From: Cochliopodium minus
Taxonomy: Eukaryota > Discosea > Himatismenida > Cochliopodiidae
Length of the DNA: 64,000 nt
Direction: 5' to 3'
Assembly (NCBI GenBank): GCA_024220525.1
Contig: JAMYWO010000141.1
Span: 1 to 64,000, forward strand
Shown here: in pieces, positions 35,876 to 49,295 of the stretch
How positions within the stretch are numbered: the stretch's first letter is position 1
Layout: every line of letters begins with the position of its first letter
Program-made: the position numbers and the translations under genes
The notes under the pieces: generated by a model
Database searches by the model: none
Told to the model about the DNA's origin: nothing
What the model saw: the letters and a program-made list of their open reading frames with translations, nothing else

Positions 35876-36235
35876 TTTTTTCTATTTCAATTTTATTTTT
35901 AATTTTTTTGTATTTTGGAGCAAATATTTTTTTTTGAGAAATTAAAATTATTTTCGGTGAATTTTTTTTAATTAACTTAAAGAAAAGATTTTTCAAAAGA
36001 TATTTCCAACGGAGAAGAAAAACTTTGATCAATAAAGGGAACAAATTGAATGAAAGAAGAGTATATCAAAACAAAAGAGGAGATATAAAATAAAATAATT
36101 TAAATTTCGGCAAAAAAAAGAAATTCAAAGAAAATAAATTAAGATCAAGAAAATAGATAATAATGACCCTTTTTATTGAATGAATAAAAAGTACATGTAT
36201 TTATTTCAGAATGTATTTTTCACAAATATGTTTAA

Positions 36236-37766
36236 TCATAACAATTTCCTATCTTCAAACAACTCTGCAAAAGAGTTTGGAACATAGCTGATGATATCAT
36301 TAGTGATCAATCCCCTTCCAAACTTTTTAAAAGCCAATCCATTGGCATATCGAAGTACACTAGAAGCACCAAAACAAGCCTCTGTTTTTCTCTCCTCATC
36401 AAAATTTCCCGACAACTTTGCCCAACTAACAAAAGTAGCAAGAGAACCTGCCATGATATCTCCTTGTCCACCACATCTTCTGTGTGATCCTTATAAAAAA
36501 AAAATTGAAAGAAAGGTTAATTTATTGAAAAAGTTATTTCGAATAATTTGATTCAATTAAAATGTGTCTTGTTTTAATCCTTCAAAATTATTTTTAACCT
36601 TCAATCGAAGAAACAAGAGTTTTTTTGCCAGACACAATAACATCATTTTCTCCCTTTGCTATAATAGTCACTCCTCCCAATTTTTCTGAGAGCTGTTGGG
36701 GAGTGATCTCAAAGTTTTGTTTGGGATTGGGATTATCCTTTGGATTGACTCCATTCAAAACCTTGTTAGCCAATCTTCTATATCTTTTACACAAAAATAA
36801 ATAAAAAGAAAAAATTTGTAATAAAGGGTGATTTACTCCATAACATTGGGTGTCAAAAACACATTATGTTCATATCCTTCTATCAGTTTTAAATTTGAAG
36901 ATAAATGAAAGAGAAAATCTCCATCCATAATCTTCCAAACAGAAAAATAATTTAGAAATGTAAAAGCTCAATTAAAAATGGTTACAAGAGGCAGATTTGT
37001 TTTTTTAGCTTCTACAATGATATCTTCAACACAAGAAAAAACATAATCGTCTCTCCTATAAAAAATAATTTCAATTTATTTTCAAAGTATTTCAATTGTT
37101 TAATTTTTGTAACCCTAAGCCAGGGCCTATCACCAAAACATTGATGGCTCTCAACCACTCCGTTACACTTTCCACTATTTCTTTTTTGGTTTTAGTAGTT
37201 TGTTCTTTGCTCGTGTAGAAAGTAGGGTGTACAATGATGTCTCTTCAGACAAAGAATAAATAATTTTTTTAATTATTTCTCTTTTTTTTTTACCCTGCAA
37301 AAGATTTTATTACATTAGATGAACTTTCAGTACAAAACACATGTGCAATATCAGCTCCTTTAAAGTTTATTAAACATCAGTTTTTTTCTAATAAAAAAAA
37401 TATTTACCAACTCTCAAAGATGATATTGCCGAAAAATATGGTGCTCCTGTGTAATCCTTACATCCTCCAATCACACCAACTAAAGTTAATTTTAAAAATT
37501 ATTTAATTTCTGTTTTTGCTTTTTTTTCATTGATAAAATTTTTCACTGAATTAAAACAAAATTTGTTTTTCATAATTGTCTTATAAACTCCCTCAAAATT
37601 CCCATTCTTTCTATTTTCATTTTAAAGGAACCTCATATTTTATTTAGTGATCCTATTTTTTAATGATACCTTTTCCACTCGATCCCTTGTATGATTTTGA
37701 TGTCAATTTGGGTATCCATTTTTTGATAGATTCAAAGATCAATTTATCAGAGTTGATGTTGTTCAT
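36236..37766 (-). CDS. NAXD: ATP-dependent (S)-NAD(P)H-hydrate dehydratase
   Basis: Eight short exons (37766-37670, 37479-37408, 37357-37294, 37242-37114, 37055-36986, 36931-36837, 36783-36599, 36489-36236) join in phase to 321 residues. The spliced product shows the whole family signature: [68 protein letters not shown] and [17 protein letters not shown]. The enzyme repairs hydrated NADH/NADPH using ATP, with the final GGxGDxxAG loop binding nucleotide. Usually it partners with the NAXE epimerase, which is not in this window. No clear targeting peptide: the N-terminus starts [17 protein letters not shown]. Length fits (about 300-350). Confidence 0.93.
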
Positions 37767-37918
37767 TTTCAATTTTTTTTTTATTTTTTCATTTGTTTGA
37801 TTTGTAAAAAATTGAAATGAAAAAAGTGTAAGGAAAATGATTGAAATTGATTAAATGTCAAGAATAGGATCAAATATATTGCATAGGAAAAGGATATTTT
37901 TTTTTCCAATTTTTATTT

Positions 37919-38891
37919 TTAATTGTTTGTTATGCTTCCAAATGGATCTTTATGTCCAAATAGCTTTGGAATATTGACTTGTTTCGATTCACTTGTGGCA
38001 GCGGAAGATAAACCAACGGCACCAGGGAAGATATCTTTCATCTTCTCGTTTCTCTCATTGATACTTTCTTCCATACGATTACCCTTGATTATAAATAAAA
38101 TGATCTCAATGGCAAAGCCAATGATCATGAATATGGTTCCAAGGATGTATCCCCTAATAAAAAAATCAAAATTTATCCAAATAAAAAAATGATGCTAATA
38201 AAATTTGAATGATTATCAAGATAGAGAATGAGAATGTAGATATATCTATATTAGACAATATCATTCTCCAACTATATCTAAATTTTTCCTTTTATGAAAT
38301 GTTTTTTTATTACCAGAATGGATCTCCAAATGAATTTTTGCCAATAAAGTATCCCGCTGCAAACAATGCGATTCTGGATACAATCATATTCAATCCTATG
38401 TTCATTTGACTCTGAAAATCTTTTAATTCACGCTTATCTCTCATTTTATCTTCTTCGGTGGAATTAACAACTCCAGATACCATCTTCCTGTACAATTTAG
38501 CTTCATATTGTCTTCTTATCTCCTCCATTTTCTTTTCGAATTCTGGATTTTTAGGTTTTTTAGGTGCAACTTTCACCACTGGGAGTGTATCCCTTAATAT
38601 TTCATGTATATACACTGATACTTTTTCTTCTCTTGCTTTCTCTTTTTCTTTTTGTAATATTTGTGAGATTTTCTTTATTTTATCCATTTCTATCTCTTTT
38701 CCCTCTTCTTTTTCTTCATTTTCAAAAGTATTTATTATATTTTCGAGTTCATCTCTTTCCTTTTCTTCTATATTACAATTTTTAATGATGAATTTGATGC
38801 TATTCACTATATTTTTGTTCTATAATTTTCAATAAAAAATTAAATTTTTATTTTGATCAAAAGATGGGTTTACTATTTTGAATTTCGTCAT
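37919..38891 (-). CDS. VMA12: Vma12/TMEM199-like V-ATPase assembly factor
   Basis: Three exons (38891-38874, 38819-38314, 38153-37919) join in phase to 252 residues. A charged helical N-terminal half is followed by KNPEFEKKMEEIRRQYE and YRKMVSGV, then two membrane helices (NMIVSRIALFAAGYFIG and GYILGTIFMIIGFAIEIILF). This order (NPE..., EY/AxxYxxM, an amphipathic stretch and two C-terminal helices) is that of Vma12/TMEM199, an ER factor needed to assemble the V0 sector of the vacuolar H+-ATPase. The 18-bp first exon (MTKFKI) is inferred because the long exon has no in-frame ATG before its hydrophilic part and begins right after a TATAG acceptor. Confidence 0.7.
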
Positions 38892-39042
38892 TTTATATGT
38901 AAATTCAATGATTCTCTTTTATTTATCTCTTATTCTATTCCAAATAAAGAATTTTCTTCACCCTTTTTTTTAATTTATCTTTGTAAAATCAAATATATAT
39001 TTAAAAAAAGGAAAAGAAAGTTCATAATTCGATAATTAAAGT

Positions 39043-39471
39043 ATGGATACTTCATTAGATATTTCAAAATCAGTTTTATTATTGGAAAATACTGAAAAGG
39101 TATTGATCATATAAAATTATTTCCTTCTTGAAAAGAAAAAAGATTGCTTTTATATTCTTTTTTTGAAGAAAGTATCAGAGATATTAATGTATGCATCAAA
39201 TACTGTTGGAGCAATAGCCAAAAGTGAACCAAATGAAATAATTGAGAATACCAAAAATTATTTCAGCACAATTAATGAAATAACTAAAAATTTGAGCCAA
39301 GCTCTTGAGATGTCAGATGATAAAAAGATAAATATCAATTCAAACGATTCTAGAGAATCTTTTTACATCTCAAAACAAAAAACAGAATCAATATTGGAAG
39401 ATTTGGACATTATATTGGGATTTTCGAAACAATATTTAAAAGAAAATGATATAAATTTGATAAGAAATTGA
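39043..39471 (+). CDS. Small helical protein, possibly Mediator subunit 11-like
   Basis: Two exons (39043-39099, 39169-39471) join in phase 0 to 119 residues. The product is helical throughout, starting LDISKSVLLLENTEKK and continuing VSEILMYASNTVGAIAKSEP. Length and the early LE..E......A......L heptad-like pattern resemble Med11 of the Mediator head module, but similarity is weak and another small coiled-coil subunit is equally possible. It lies between Vma12 (divergent) and succinyl-CoA ligase (convergent). Confidence 0.5.
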
Positions 39472-39568
39472 GAAAATAGAGAAAAGGAATGAAAATGAAT
39501 GTATAATAAAGATTATTTAAACAAAAAAGAAAGAATTTTTGTTTATTTTTAAATTTTAATAAGTATAT

Positions 39569-41485
39569 TTATTTGATTTTGTTGACAACTTTTTGTGCAG
39601 CTTCATCAAGATCACTTGCAGGGATGATAGTGAGACCACTTTTTTGGAGCAATTCTTTTCCTTTTTCAACATTAGTACCAGCAAGTCTGACAACCAAAGG
39701 AACTTTCAAGTTGATAGTTTTTGCAGCTTCAATGATACCTTCTGCAATAACATCACAACGCATGATTCCTCCAAAAATGTTGACAAGGATAGCTTTAACC
39801 TTAGAATCAGAGGTAATGATTCTGAAAGCTTCAGTGACTTGTTTTGCACTTGCACTTCCACCGACATCAAGAAAGTTAGCAGGTTCTCCTCCATAAAGCT
39901 TAATGATATCCATGGTAGCCATAGCAAGACCAGCACCATTAACCATACATCCTAGATTAAAAAAAAAACCATTAAAATTCAAGAAATAAAAGATTAAATT
40001 TTTGATTCATTTTCTTTTTATCACATTAAATTATAACATACATAACCAATTTTTATCTTTTGAAAAATTTGTTTTACCGATATTTCCGTCCATAGCAACA
40101 TAGTTCAAATTGAATTTACCTGCTTCTACTTCCAAAGGATCTTCCTCAGCAGTATCTCTGTATGCAAAGACGGTTGGTTGTTTGAAGTATGCGTTATCAT
40201 CGAAATTCATCTTTGCATCAGCAGAAACGATATCTCCAGTATCAGTTTGTGCAAAAGGGTTGATTTCAACTTGAACAGCATCAGTTTTGATGAAAACAGT
40301 GTAGAGTTTTTCAATTTCTTTTTGTGCTTCTGCGAGTTGTGGGCCTTCGAATCCCAAGTTCTTTGCCATTCTCAAAGTTTGTTCTCTGGTAGGACCTATT
40401 ATATTAAAATTTATGATTGAAATTTTTGAGTATAATAGTAAAATGTCAATTTTATCTGAAAGAATAATCTTTAATAATCGTTATATATCCATTTTTATTA
40501 CAGTTATTAAGTTTCAATGTTCTTTATATTGCTAAATATTCTAAAATATTTTTTCTTACCTTTTTCAATATCAATACCCTCTTTGAAGATTGCTTCTGGG
40601 GTTTCATGTGCTACTGCTTCAATATCCATACCTCCTTTAGGACTTCCAACCATAACAGGACCATCGAAAGCTCTATCCATCAAAATACTAAAGTAGGTTT
40701 CTTTGACGATATTGATTGCTTCGGCGATCATTACTTTTTCTACGAGAACTCCCTTTCCTCCAGTTTGTTTGGTTACCAATTTTTGTCCCAACATTTTCAT
40801 GGTCAATTCTTCTGCTTGTTCAGGGCTATTCAGAAAAAAATTTTCGAGGTATAAATATAATTGTTTTTAATGATGATTCAATTCAATAATGAAAACTTGT
40901 ATAAAAATGATCTTCAAAAATTATTGGTATTTGAATCAAAGATATTTGATAAAATGAATATCTTTCACAAAATCAAAAAAAATTATTTATTTTATAATTT
41001 TGGAATATTTTTTTGAATTTATAAAAAATTTTTTTTTAATTACGTTTTGCAAAGATGAACACCACCTTGGAATCCATTCTCAAATGTTCCTTTACCTCTA
41101 CCTCCAGCATGGATTTGAGCTTTAACAACATATTCTTTGCAGTCTATCAAAAGAAGGAAAGAATAAAAATAGGGTTTGTAAATGAATTGGAGAAAAAAAA
41201 TTATAATATTTTTATAGTGTGAATATAAAAATTTTAAAATTATTTTTTACTCAATTCCTCTGCTCCTTTCTTTGCTTGTTTAGCAGCTGTTGCCAATCTC
41301 CATTTTTGTGTTTTAACTCCATATTTATCCATCAATTCTTTACTTTGGTATTCATGGATGTTCAAAAAACGCACGGAGAGCAATGTTTTGGAAGATTCAA
41401 GAGTATATTTGGTTGGAAACTTTCCAAATACATTCTTTGATTTAAAGGATAATTTTGATTTAGAGAGAATATTTTTAAGTTTCAT
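39569..41485 (-). CDS. Succinyl-CoA ligase (ADP/GDP-forming) beta subunit, mitochondrial
   Basis: Five exons (41485-41251, 41143-41044, 40825-40560, 40395-40078, 39951-39569) join in phase to 433 residues. Residues 1-40 are rich in Lys/Ser/Leu and lack acids, as a mitochondrial presequence, before the mature start [17 protein letters not shown]. The ATP-grasp part has [14 protein letters not shown] and [10 protein letters not shown]; the C-terminal ligase part has [29 protein letters not shown] and [16 protein letters not shown]. With the alpha subunit (not here) it converts succinyl-CoA to succinate with substrate-level phosphorylation in the TCA cycle or in anaerobic organelles. Nucleotide preference cannot be read reliably by eye. 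Confidence 0.95.
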
Positions 41486-41764
41486 TTTTATATGAGGTGG
41501 TTATTCAAGAATCCCTTTTTTTTAATATTTTAAAATATTTTATAATATATTGAGAATTATATTTTTAAAAACAAAGTTTTGTTTGAAATAAGGATTACAT
41601 TTGCTATTTTATCAATGATAATTGTCAAATACAAGTATTTTTTCAAGAAAGAACAACATCTTTAAATTGGAATTTTAATTAAAGATTGATCAGAAACCCA
41701 AAAAAGCATCAAATCATCTTTTCAAGATTCAAACTTTCAATTTTATTCGAAAATAAAAAATAAA

Positions 41765-44691
41765 ATGAAGAATACCTTTGTTCCATTCTTGTTTATATTG
41801 TTCATATTGCCATCAATACTATGTCAGATTCATTTTAAAAAATATCATATAAATTGAATATAAGAAAAATATCAATAATTAATCGAACATATGTTCTCAT
41901 AACAAACATATAAATCAATTTAAATCCATACATATGAATAGGTTGGATAGAACCTAGAGGAAATCCAAAAAATAAAATTATCAAAACAGATGAATGGGTA
42001 GTTCAAATTCATGATGGAGTAGATTCAGATAGATTGGCACAAGAACATGGATATAAAAACATGGGAAGAGTAGGAACTCTAAAAGATTTTTTTCTCTTCA
42101 AAAAATTGAAGACAAAGGATAATTTACCTTCATTGAAAGCATCAGATTCAATTAAATTCCAAGAAAGACAAGTCTTGAGAAAAAGATTTAAAAGAGAGAA
42201 AATAGTGATAAGAGATCCTTTGTTCAAAGATCAATGGCATCTCGTAAATACTGGGGTATCTCTCAATATTATCCCTGCATGGAGCCAAGATGTTTTTGGA
42301 AGAAATGTTACTATTGCTATTGTAGATGATGGAGTGGAGGCAGGTAAGATATATTTTATTGTTGAACATATTGCATTGCATATATAAATATATCCATCAT
42401 GTCTTTTCGAAAAATAAAATATCCAATTATCACACTTAAATATCAAAATAAATTCCCTACTTTGATATTTCATGTTATATTTGAGAATATAATTGATTCT
42501 AATGCACCATTATACTAAATATTTAGATAATCATGATATCTCTGTAAATTATAATGCTGAAGCATCCTATGATTTTAATGATGACGATGATGATCCAACA
42601 CCAACTGCATTTGACAGTCACGGAACAAGCGCAGGTAAAAAGCCATCAAATATCAATTTGAAAATCTAATCAAAAAAAATCTTATTTAAAAAAAAAATAA
42701 AAGCTGGATGTGCTGGTAAGATGAAATTTCTGATAAAAAACAAGATTGAATTTAATTTTTTTTTTAGCTGCACCAATGAACAGCTATTGTGGTGTTGGGT
42801 AAAAACATAATATTTTCTATAATTATTTCATTCTATTATTTTCCATTTTCAAAAGAGTTGCACCTAAAGCTAAAGTGAGTGGTCTTCGTTTGATTGGAGG
42901 TCCTACTACTGATGCCATGGAAGCAGAGGCTTTATCCTACAAAACTCAACTTAATCACATTTTTTCATGTTCATGGGGACCAAGAGATGATGGACAAAGA
43001 TTTGAAGGACCAGGGGGTGGTAAGAAAATTAAATAAATGATTTTTATTTTTTATTCATTTTTTTTTTCTAATATTTTTTCATTTTGTTTTTATTTCTTGA
43101 TATTTTTAATGATTATTTATTTTTATTTATTTTTATTTTTATTTAAAAAGCTTTGACTGCTGCAATGGAACAATCTATCAGAGAAGGTAGGGGTGGTTTG
43201 GGAACTATTTATGTTTGGGCTTCTGGGAATGGAAGAAGACAAGGAGACAACTGTAACTACGATGGTTATGCAAACAATAAGTACACCATCCCTATTGGTT
43301 CTGTCTCCGACGATGGAAAATACTCCTTTTACAGTGAGCCTTGTGCTGCTATTTTTGGAGTTACTCCAAGGTAATTCTCTATTTTTTATTTTATTATTTA
43401 TATTTTGTTTTTTATTTATTTTTTGATTTAATTTTATTTTTTATTTATTTTGAATTTATTTAATATTTTGTTTTAATTTATTTTTATTAATTTTATTTTG
43501 TTTTTAGTTCTGGAAGCTCCAAATCTATCACCACATCTGATCTTAATGGTTCCAGAGGAGAAAGTAGAACAGATTGCACCAGCAAGTTTGGAGGAACATC
43601 TGCTTCATCACCAATGGGAGCAGGCAAGTGATCTGTTATTTTTTATGGATATATTTTATAAGAATTTTTTAAATTATTTTTATTTCTATTTTTATTATTT
43701 TTTATTCAAATATTTAAGATTAATTTTATTTTTTTTAAAATTTTTTTTTTTAAAACGATTAATTTTTTTTGTAATTAATTTTTCAATCTAAAAAGGTATG
43801 ATCGCTCTCATGTTAGAGGTAAACCCAACTCTTACATGGAGAGATGTCCAACACATCATCGCAAATTCTTCAAAAGTGGTAGACAAAAACAATCTCGACT
43901 GGTTCACGAATGGAGGAGGTTACAGACACAACCACAACTATGGGTTCGGTCTTTTGAGCCCTATTGATGCAATCACTGTTGCGCGTCAATGGAAGAATGT
44001 TCCTGCTTACAAAAGTTACAAAACTACTAAGACCATCAACAAAACTATTCCTCAAGGAAATATTTTAATCATCCCTTTCGAAAATGTACATACTAGTTTC
44101 AGTTTTGTAGAACACATCGAAAGTAAACACTTTTTTATTTTTTTTTGAAAAAAATTAGCTCCATTTTTTTCCATTTTAAATGTTGTTAATTTTATTTTTT
44201 TAAACAATCTTAATTCTTTTTTTTAACTAAATTTTTCTTTTTGTTTTGTTTCATATCCTTTTTAAAAATTTTATTTTTTCAAAAATTTAATTTATAAACA
44301 TTAATTTTTTTCTTTATCAATTTCTATTTTAATTTCTCAACTTTTTATTCATTTTGTTTTGAATCAGAATTAAACATTATTTGTTTTTCGGTTCTTTATT
44401 CATCAAATAAATTTGACTTCTTACTTTTTTTTTTAAGTCAAATTAAATATTGAGCATCCAGAAAGTGGAGAGTTGAGCATTTCTTTGTCAAGCGGGTTCG
44501 GGACAATGAGTATGTTGGCCCTCCCTCACACTAACACCAACCCTTTCCCTCCAAATGGATGGACTTTCGGTTCTGTCAGACATTGGGGTGAAAATCCCAA
44601 CCAAAGGTGGGACATCATTGTTTCTGACACTAAATACAATCAAAATGTCGGTGAATTGACTAGTTGTGAAATTACATTCTATGGTCATTGA
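41765..44691 (+). CDS. Kexin/furin-like proprotein convertase, paralog D
   Basis: Ten exons (41765-41822, 41942-42343, 42527-42634, 42704-42715, 42768-42798, 42856-43019, 43151-43370, 43508-43623, 43796-44122, 44438-44691) join in phase to 563 residues. Signal peptide, pro-domain with basic site LRKRFKRE, Asp148 (VDDG), His185 (DSHGTSAG), oxyanion Asn in ASGNG and Ser363 (GGTSASSP) are all present, followed by a P domain ([12 protein letters not shown]). Exon 4 is a 12-nt microexon encoding AGCA, in the same place as in paralog B. The intron at 43624 uses a GC donor (GCAAGT). The first intron donor GTCAGA is weak but gives the only open join. No membrane anchor. About 11.5 kb from paralog C. 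Confidence 0.87.
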
Positions 44692-44991
44692 ATATAATAA
44701 AAAATATTTTTATTTTATTTCCTTTTTATTTAATTTTATGTCAAATAACTTCTTAAATTAGTTACAAAATTTTTTTTTTTTTTAAACCAAATTTAGATCC
44801 AATTATATATTTTGGATTTAGAATTCTAATTTAGACAACTAGCCGAGTTTTAGGACTATTAATCAAAAAGGGTAAAAAAAAAATTTTATCTCGAAATTTA
44901 GTTTCTAATTCTATTTTTAATTTCAGGATTTTAATTCCTCTTAAATTATTAATAAATCAAAAATAAAATAAAATCAGAATTATAAAGTAAA

Positions 44992-47900
44992 ATGAGATCA
45001 TCCAAAACTTTCAATGATGATGATCTTCATCTAGAAAATGATGAAGGATCAATAGTTATGCCTGTCAATTCAACGATCAAGAGGCATTTTAGTGAGATGA
45101 AACAGAGGATACATAGTATCCATTACAAAAAGAAAAAGGGGAAGAAAGTGAACAAAAGAGATGAAAATGATTTGAAAAAAGAATTAACAATGGTAAAAAA
45201 TTAAAAAATTAAAAATATTTTTAAAGATAATTTAATTAAAAAAAAAATATTTCTTATTTTTTACTTAGGATGAACATATATTGAGCGTAGAGGATTTATG
45301 TAAAAAGTTGGGGACGAGTGCAGAGAGTGGTCTGTCTAAAGAAGATGCACAGAAGAGATTAAGCGAAAACGGGAAGAATATTTTGACCCCTCCAAAACCC
45401 AAATCGAAGTTTGTGGTATTCATGGGATTTGCACTTGCTCCTTTTTCATCAATTTTGTGGATAGCATCAGGTTTAGCATTTTTGGTCTATGGCTTAGATG
45501 TTAGTCAAAGAGATAACGTAAAATTGTAATATTCAAGAAATAATTTGTTTAATAATGTTTTCATTTATATAATTTCAAGCTCATTCTTGGTATTGCTCTC
45601 GTCATTGTTGTTGTTTTAAGTGCTTTGTTTGCTTATTTACAAAGTGCAAAGTCCGAGAAAGTGATGGAAGGTTTCAAAAAGATGATTCCAGTAAAATATC
45701 TTGAAAATTTTTTTTTTTTTTTATTCCAGTAAAATATCTTTAAAAATTTTTTAAATTTATTTTATTTTTCAATTTTTTTTAGGTGAAATGGTAAGTTTAT
45801 TTATTAATTAAATTCGTTATTGCTTTACATTTTAAATGTTAAACATAGTCTTGTGATAAGAAGTGGGGAAAGAGTAGAAATAGATGCATCAGATTTAGTA
45901 GTTGGAGATCTGGTTGATTTGAAAGGTGAAATTATTTTCAAAAAAACATTTCTAATCTTATTTACTTCTATTTTAGCTGGAGAAAAAGTACCAGCTGATT
46001 TGAGGATAGTAGAAGCTAGTTCCATGAAAGTAGATAACTCTTCATTGACAGGGGAGACTGATCCTATTGCCAGGTCTCCCGAAATGTCCGACGAAAACCC
46101 TTTGGAGACAAGGAACTTAGCCTTTTATTCTACTTCCATTATCATGGGTACTGGAAAAGGAATTGTGGTTCAAACAGGTGATCATACAGTTATTGGGAGA
46201 ATTGCCAGTCTTGCTTCTACTACTGTAAAATAGATTTTTTTTTTATTTTTTTGTTTCTTATTTTATAATTTGATGATTATTTAGGATAATGTTGATACTC
46301 CTCTAAAAAGAGAAATCAACCATTTTGTGTGGATCGTGGTTTGTTTGGCAATTATAATGTCTTTAATATTTTTCATCGTCGGATTGTAAAACAATCAACT
46401 TTTTCAAATTTTTTTTGAATCAAAAGTTAATTAAAATTTAAATGTAGAACAAAATATGGCTTCGTTGCTTCCTTGAACTTCTTTGTTGGAATCTTTATTG
46501 GAAATGTGCCTGAAGGAATTTTGATTTCCGTTTCTGTTTGCTTAACTTTGGCTGCTAAAAGAATGGCAGCGAAAAACGTTCTTGTGAAGAACTTGGAGTC
46601 TGTTGAGACTTTGGGAAGCACATCCACAATCTGCTCTGACAAAACAGGTACACTAACAATGAATCAAATGACAGTACAACATTTATGGTTGAATGGAACG
46701 ATACAGAGGTTTTACTAATTTTTATTTATTTATTTTATAAAATTAATTTTTTAGATCTGATGAAGATGTTTCTGGTGATGAACCACTTATTGATTTAGAC
46801 AATCCTGTAAGTAAAATGTTGAACAACATTGCGTGTCTTTGTAACAATGCAGTTTTCGAAGGAGAAAAAACGAGAGGAGATGCTTCAGAAACTGCTCTGA
46901 TAAAATATTGTCAACCCAAAAGAGACATCGAAGAATGGAGAAAAGCTAATCCTAAATTGGTTGAAATACCCTTTAATTCTGCAAGCAAATTCCAAGTTTC
47001 AGTCCATAAACAAGAAGATAAGGAACAACATATCGTACTTCTAAAAGGTGCTCCTGAAAGAGTTTTGGCACGTTGCAAATTCATTTATATTTATGATGAA
47101 AATAAAATGGCGGCTGAAAAAGTTATATTAGATGAAAACTGGAAAAAGAATTTTCAAGGTTTCAAAACGAGAAGAATTCTCTTTTAAATCTTTCTTTTTT
47201 TTTATTTTTCTTTTTTAGATGCTTATGATGGATTGGGGGGTAAAGGAGAAAGAGTCTTGGGTTTCTGCTTTACGACTTTGGATCCTCAAAAATACAATGA
47301 CAATTATGAGTACAGCTCTGATTCTGGGAATTGGGAAATGGAGAACATGACTTTTTGTGGATTAATCTCGCTGATAGATCCTCCACGTCCCACTGTTCCA
47401 GAAGCTGTCAGAAAAGTATAAATATATTTTGGTTTGTTTAATAGAAAGATATTTAACAATTTTTTTTTAATAGTGTAAGGAAGCAGGGATCAGAGTTGTC
47501 ATGGTTACTGGAGATCATCCTATTACCGCAAAGGCTATTGCAAAGCAAGTCGGAATTATAACGGATGAAACACGTGAAGATATCGCAAAGAGATTGGGGA
47601 TCAATGATTACGAAGTTGATGAATCTATTGTGCGTGCAATTATAGTACATGGTATCTATTTCTCTATTTAAACTCATTTTTATTTAACTTTTTATTTTAA
47701 ATAGGAAATGAACTTTTGGATATGAACGAAGAAGAGATTGATGAAATTTTGGATAAACACGATCAAATTGTTTTTGCAAGAACGTAAATGAATATCTCAT
47801 ATATTTTCCAAATACATTTTCAAATATATTCTCATTTACTTTCTCACTTACTTAACATTTAAATATCATTTACTTTCTACATAGGAGCCCTCAACAAAAA

Positions 47901-49295
47901 CTTTTGATTGTGGAGGGATTTCAAAGAAGAGGAGAGATCGTGGCGGTAACAGGAGATGGTGTTAACGACTCTCCTGCTCTTAAAAAAGCAGATATAGGAG
48001 TAGCGATGGGGATCACTGGATCAGATGTAGCAAAAGGTAAAAAGAATTACTAAAGAAAGAAAATTTAAGTAACAAAAGAATAAAAAATTTAATAGAAGCG
48101 GCAGATATGATCCTTTTGGATGATAATTTCGCTTCCATAGTCAAGGGAGTGGAAGAAGGAAGAATTATTTTCGATAATCTGAAAAAGACGATAGCATATC
48201 TTTTACCTGTGAACATCGCAGAGATCAGTCCTTTCTTTTTGTATTGTTTCATTGGCTTTCCTCTTCCTTTGACCACCATTTTGATGTTGTGCGTTTCTGT
48301 TGGTACAGATATGTTACCTGCGATCTCATTGTCTTATGAAAAAGCAGAAACAGACATCATGAGAAGAAGACCTCGTGATCCTAAAGTGGATCGTCTCGTT
48401 ACTGCTCGTTTACTTTCTTTCTGTTATTTACAGATAGGTAAATTTGAAATTAGTTGAAAAAATTTATTTTTTATTTTTTGTTTTCTTTTCTATTTATAAA
48501 TTTATTTTATTTTTATTTTTTATTTTTATTTTATTAATTCTTTATGTGACTTTTTTATTTTATAATTTTTTATTTTTATTTTTTATATTTTATTTTCTTT
48601 AAATTTATAATTTTTTTTTATTTTTTTTTCAATTTTTTTAATTTTTTAAAACTTTTTTGTTTAATATCAATTTGATTTTTATTTTTTATTATAAAATACT
48701 TTTTTTAGGAATAATTCAAGCTTTGGCTGGTTTATTTACTTATTTTTTGGTGATGGGATATTACGGATTCCAACCTAAATCGCTTGTTAACACATCTATA
48801 ATATGGGAGTGGGAAGACACAAATATTGTGTTCATGGACAAAAACGGCGTTTATGTCGAAAGGTCATATGATTATCGTAACAGTGTTCTCAGGAAGGCTC
48901 AAACCGCTGTATTTGTTTGTATTGTAATAAATCAATGGGGGACTCTATTAATAACTAAAACAAGGATGCTTAGCCTTTTTCAACAAGGTAAAAACTTTTC
49001 TTTTTTTTTTTTTTTTTTTGATTTAATTTGTTTTTAATAAAACTTTATTCTTTCAGGAATGAGAAATTATGTTTTGATTGCTGGTTTGATCGAAGAGACT
49101 CTTCTTGCTTGTATTTTGTGTTATGTTCCTCCTGTTCGCTTTATTACTCATACTGCCCCTATCAGTATTTTGTTTTGGCTTCCTGGTTTGCCTTTCACCC
49201 TCTTCATCTTTACTTATGATGAGTTAAGAAAATTAATTCTCAGGCACAAAAACTGGAAAATATCAAGGTGGGTCGAAGAATACACTTATTATTGA
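44992..49295 (+). CDS. P-type ATPase IIC, Na+/K+-ATPase alpha-like
   Basis: Sixteen exons (44992-45192, 45269-45517, 45580-45690, 45783-45790, 45849-45925, 45977-46224, 46285-46385, 46448-46708, 46755-47158, 47219-47415, 47474-47651, 47705-47783, 47885-48036, 48096-48437, 48709-48987, 49057-49295) join in phase to 1,041 residues. Motifs in order: actuator [10 protein letters not shown]4 GNVPEGIL, phosphorylation site CSDKTGTLT (Asp396), [11 protein letters not shown], hinge [23 protein letters not shown]5 [10 protein letters not shown]6 [11 protein letters not shown] and the terminus WVEEYTYY, close to the animal WVEKETYY. This places it in the Na,K/H,K group at the plasma membrane. Two cation-site acids of the animal pump are replaced: Ser823 at the D804 position and Thr948 at D926. 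Transported ions are therefore uncertain. Exon 4 is 8 nt. Confidence 0.93.

Noticed and set aside
42955-42981. Loss of the oxyanion-hole residue in convertase D (Cys in HIFSCSWGP)
   Set aside because: The oxyanion Asn of furin-type enzymes is the one in the ASGNG motif, which D keeps; the SCSWGP position is variable in the family.
45825-49219. Short overlapping or antisense frames across the P-type ATPase
   Set aside because: All lie within exons or introns of the reconstructed pump and break its conserved motifs.
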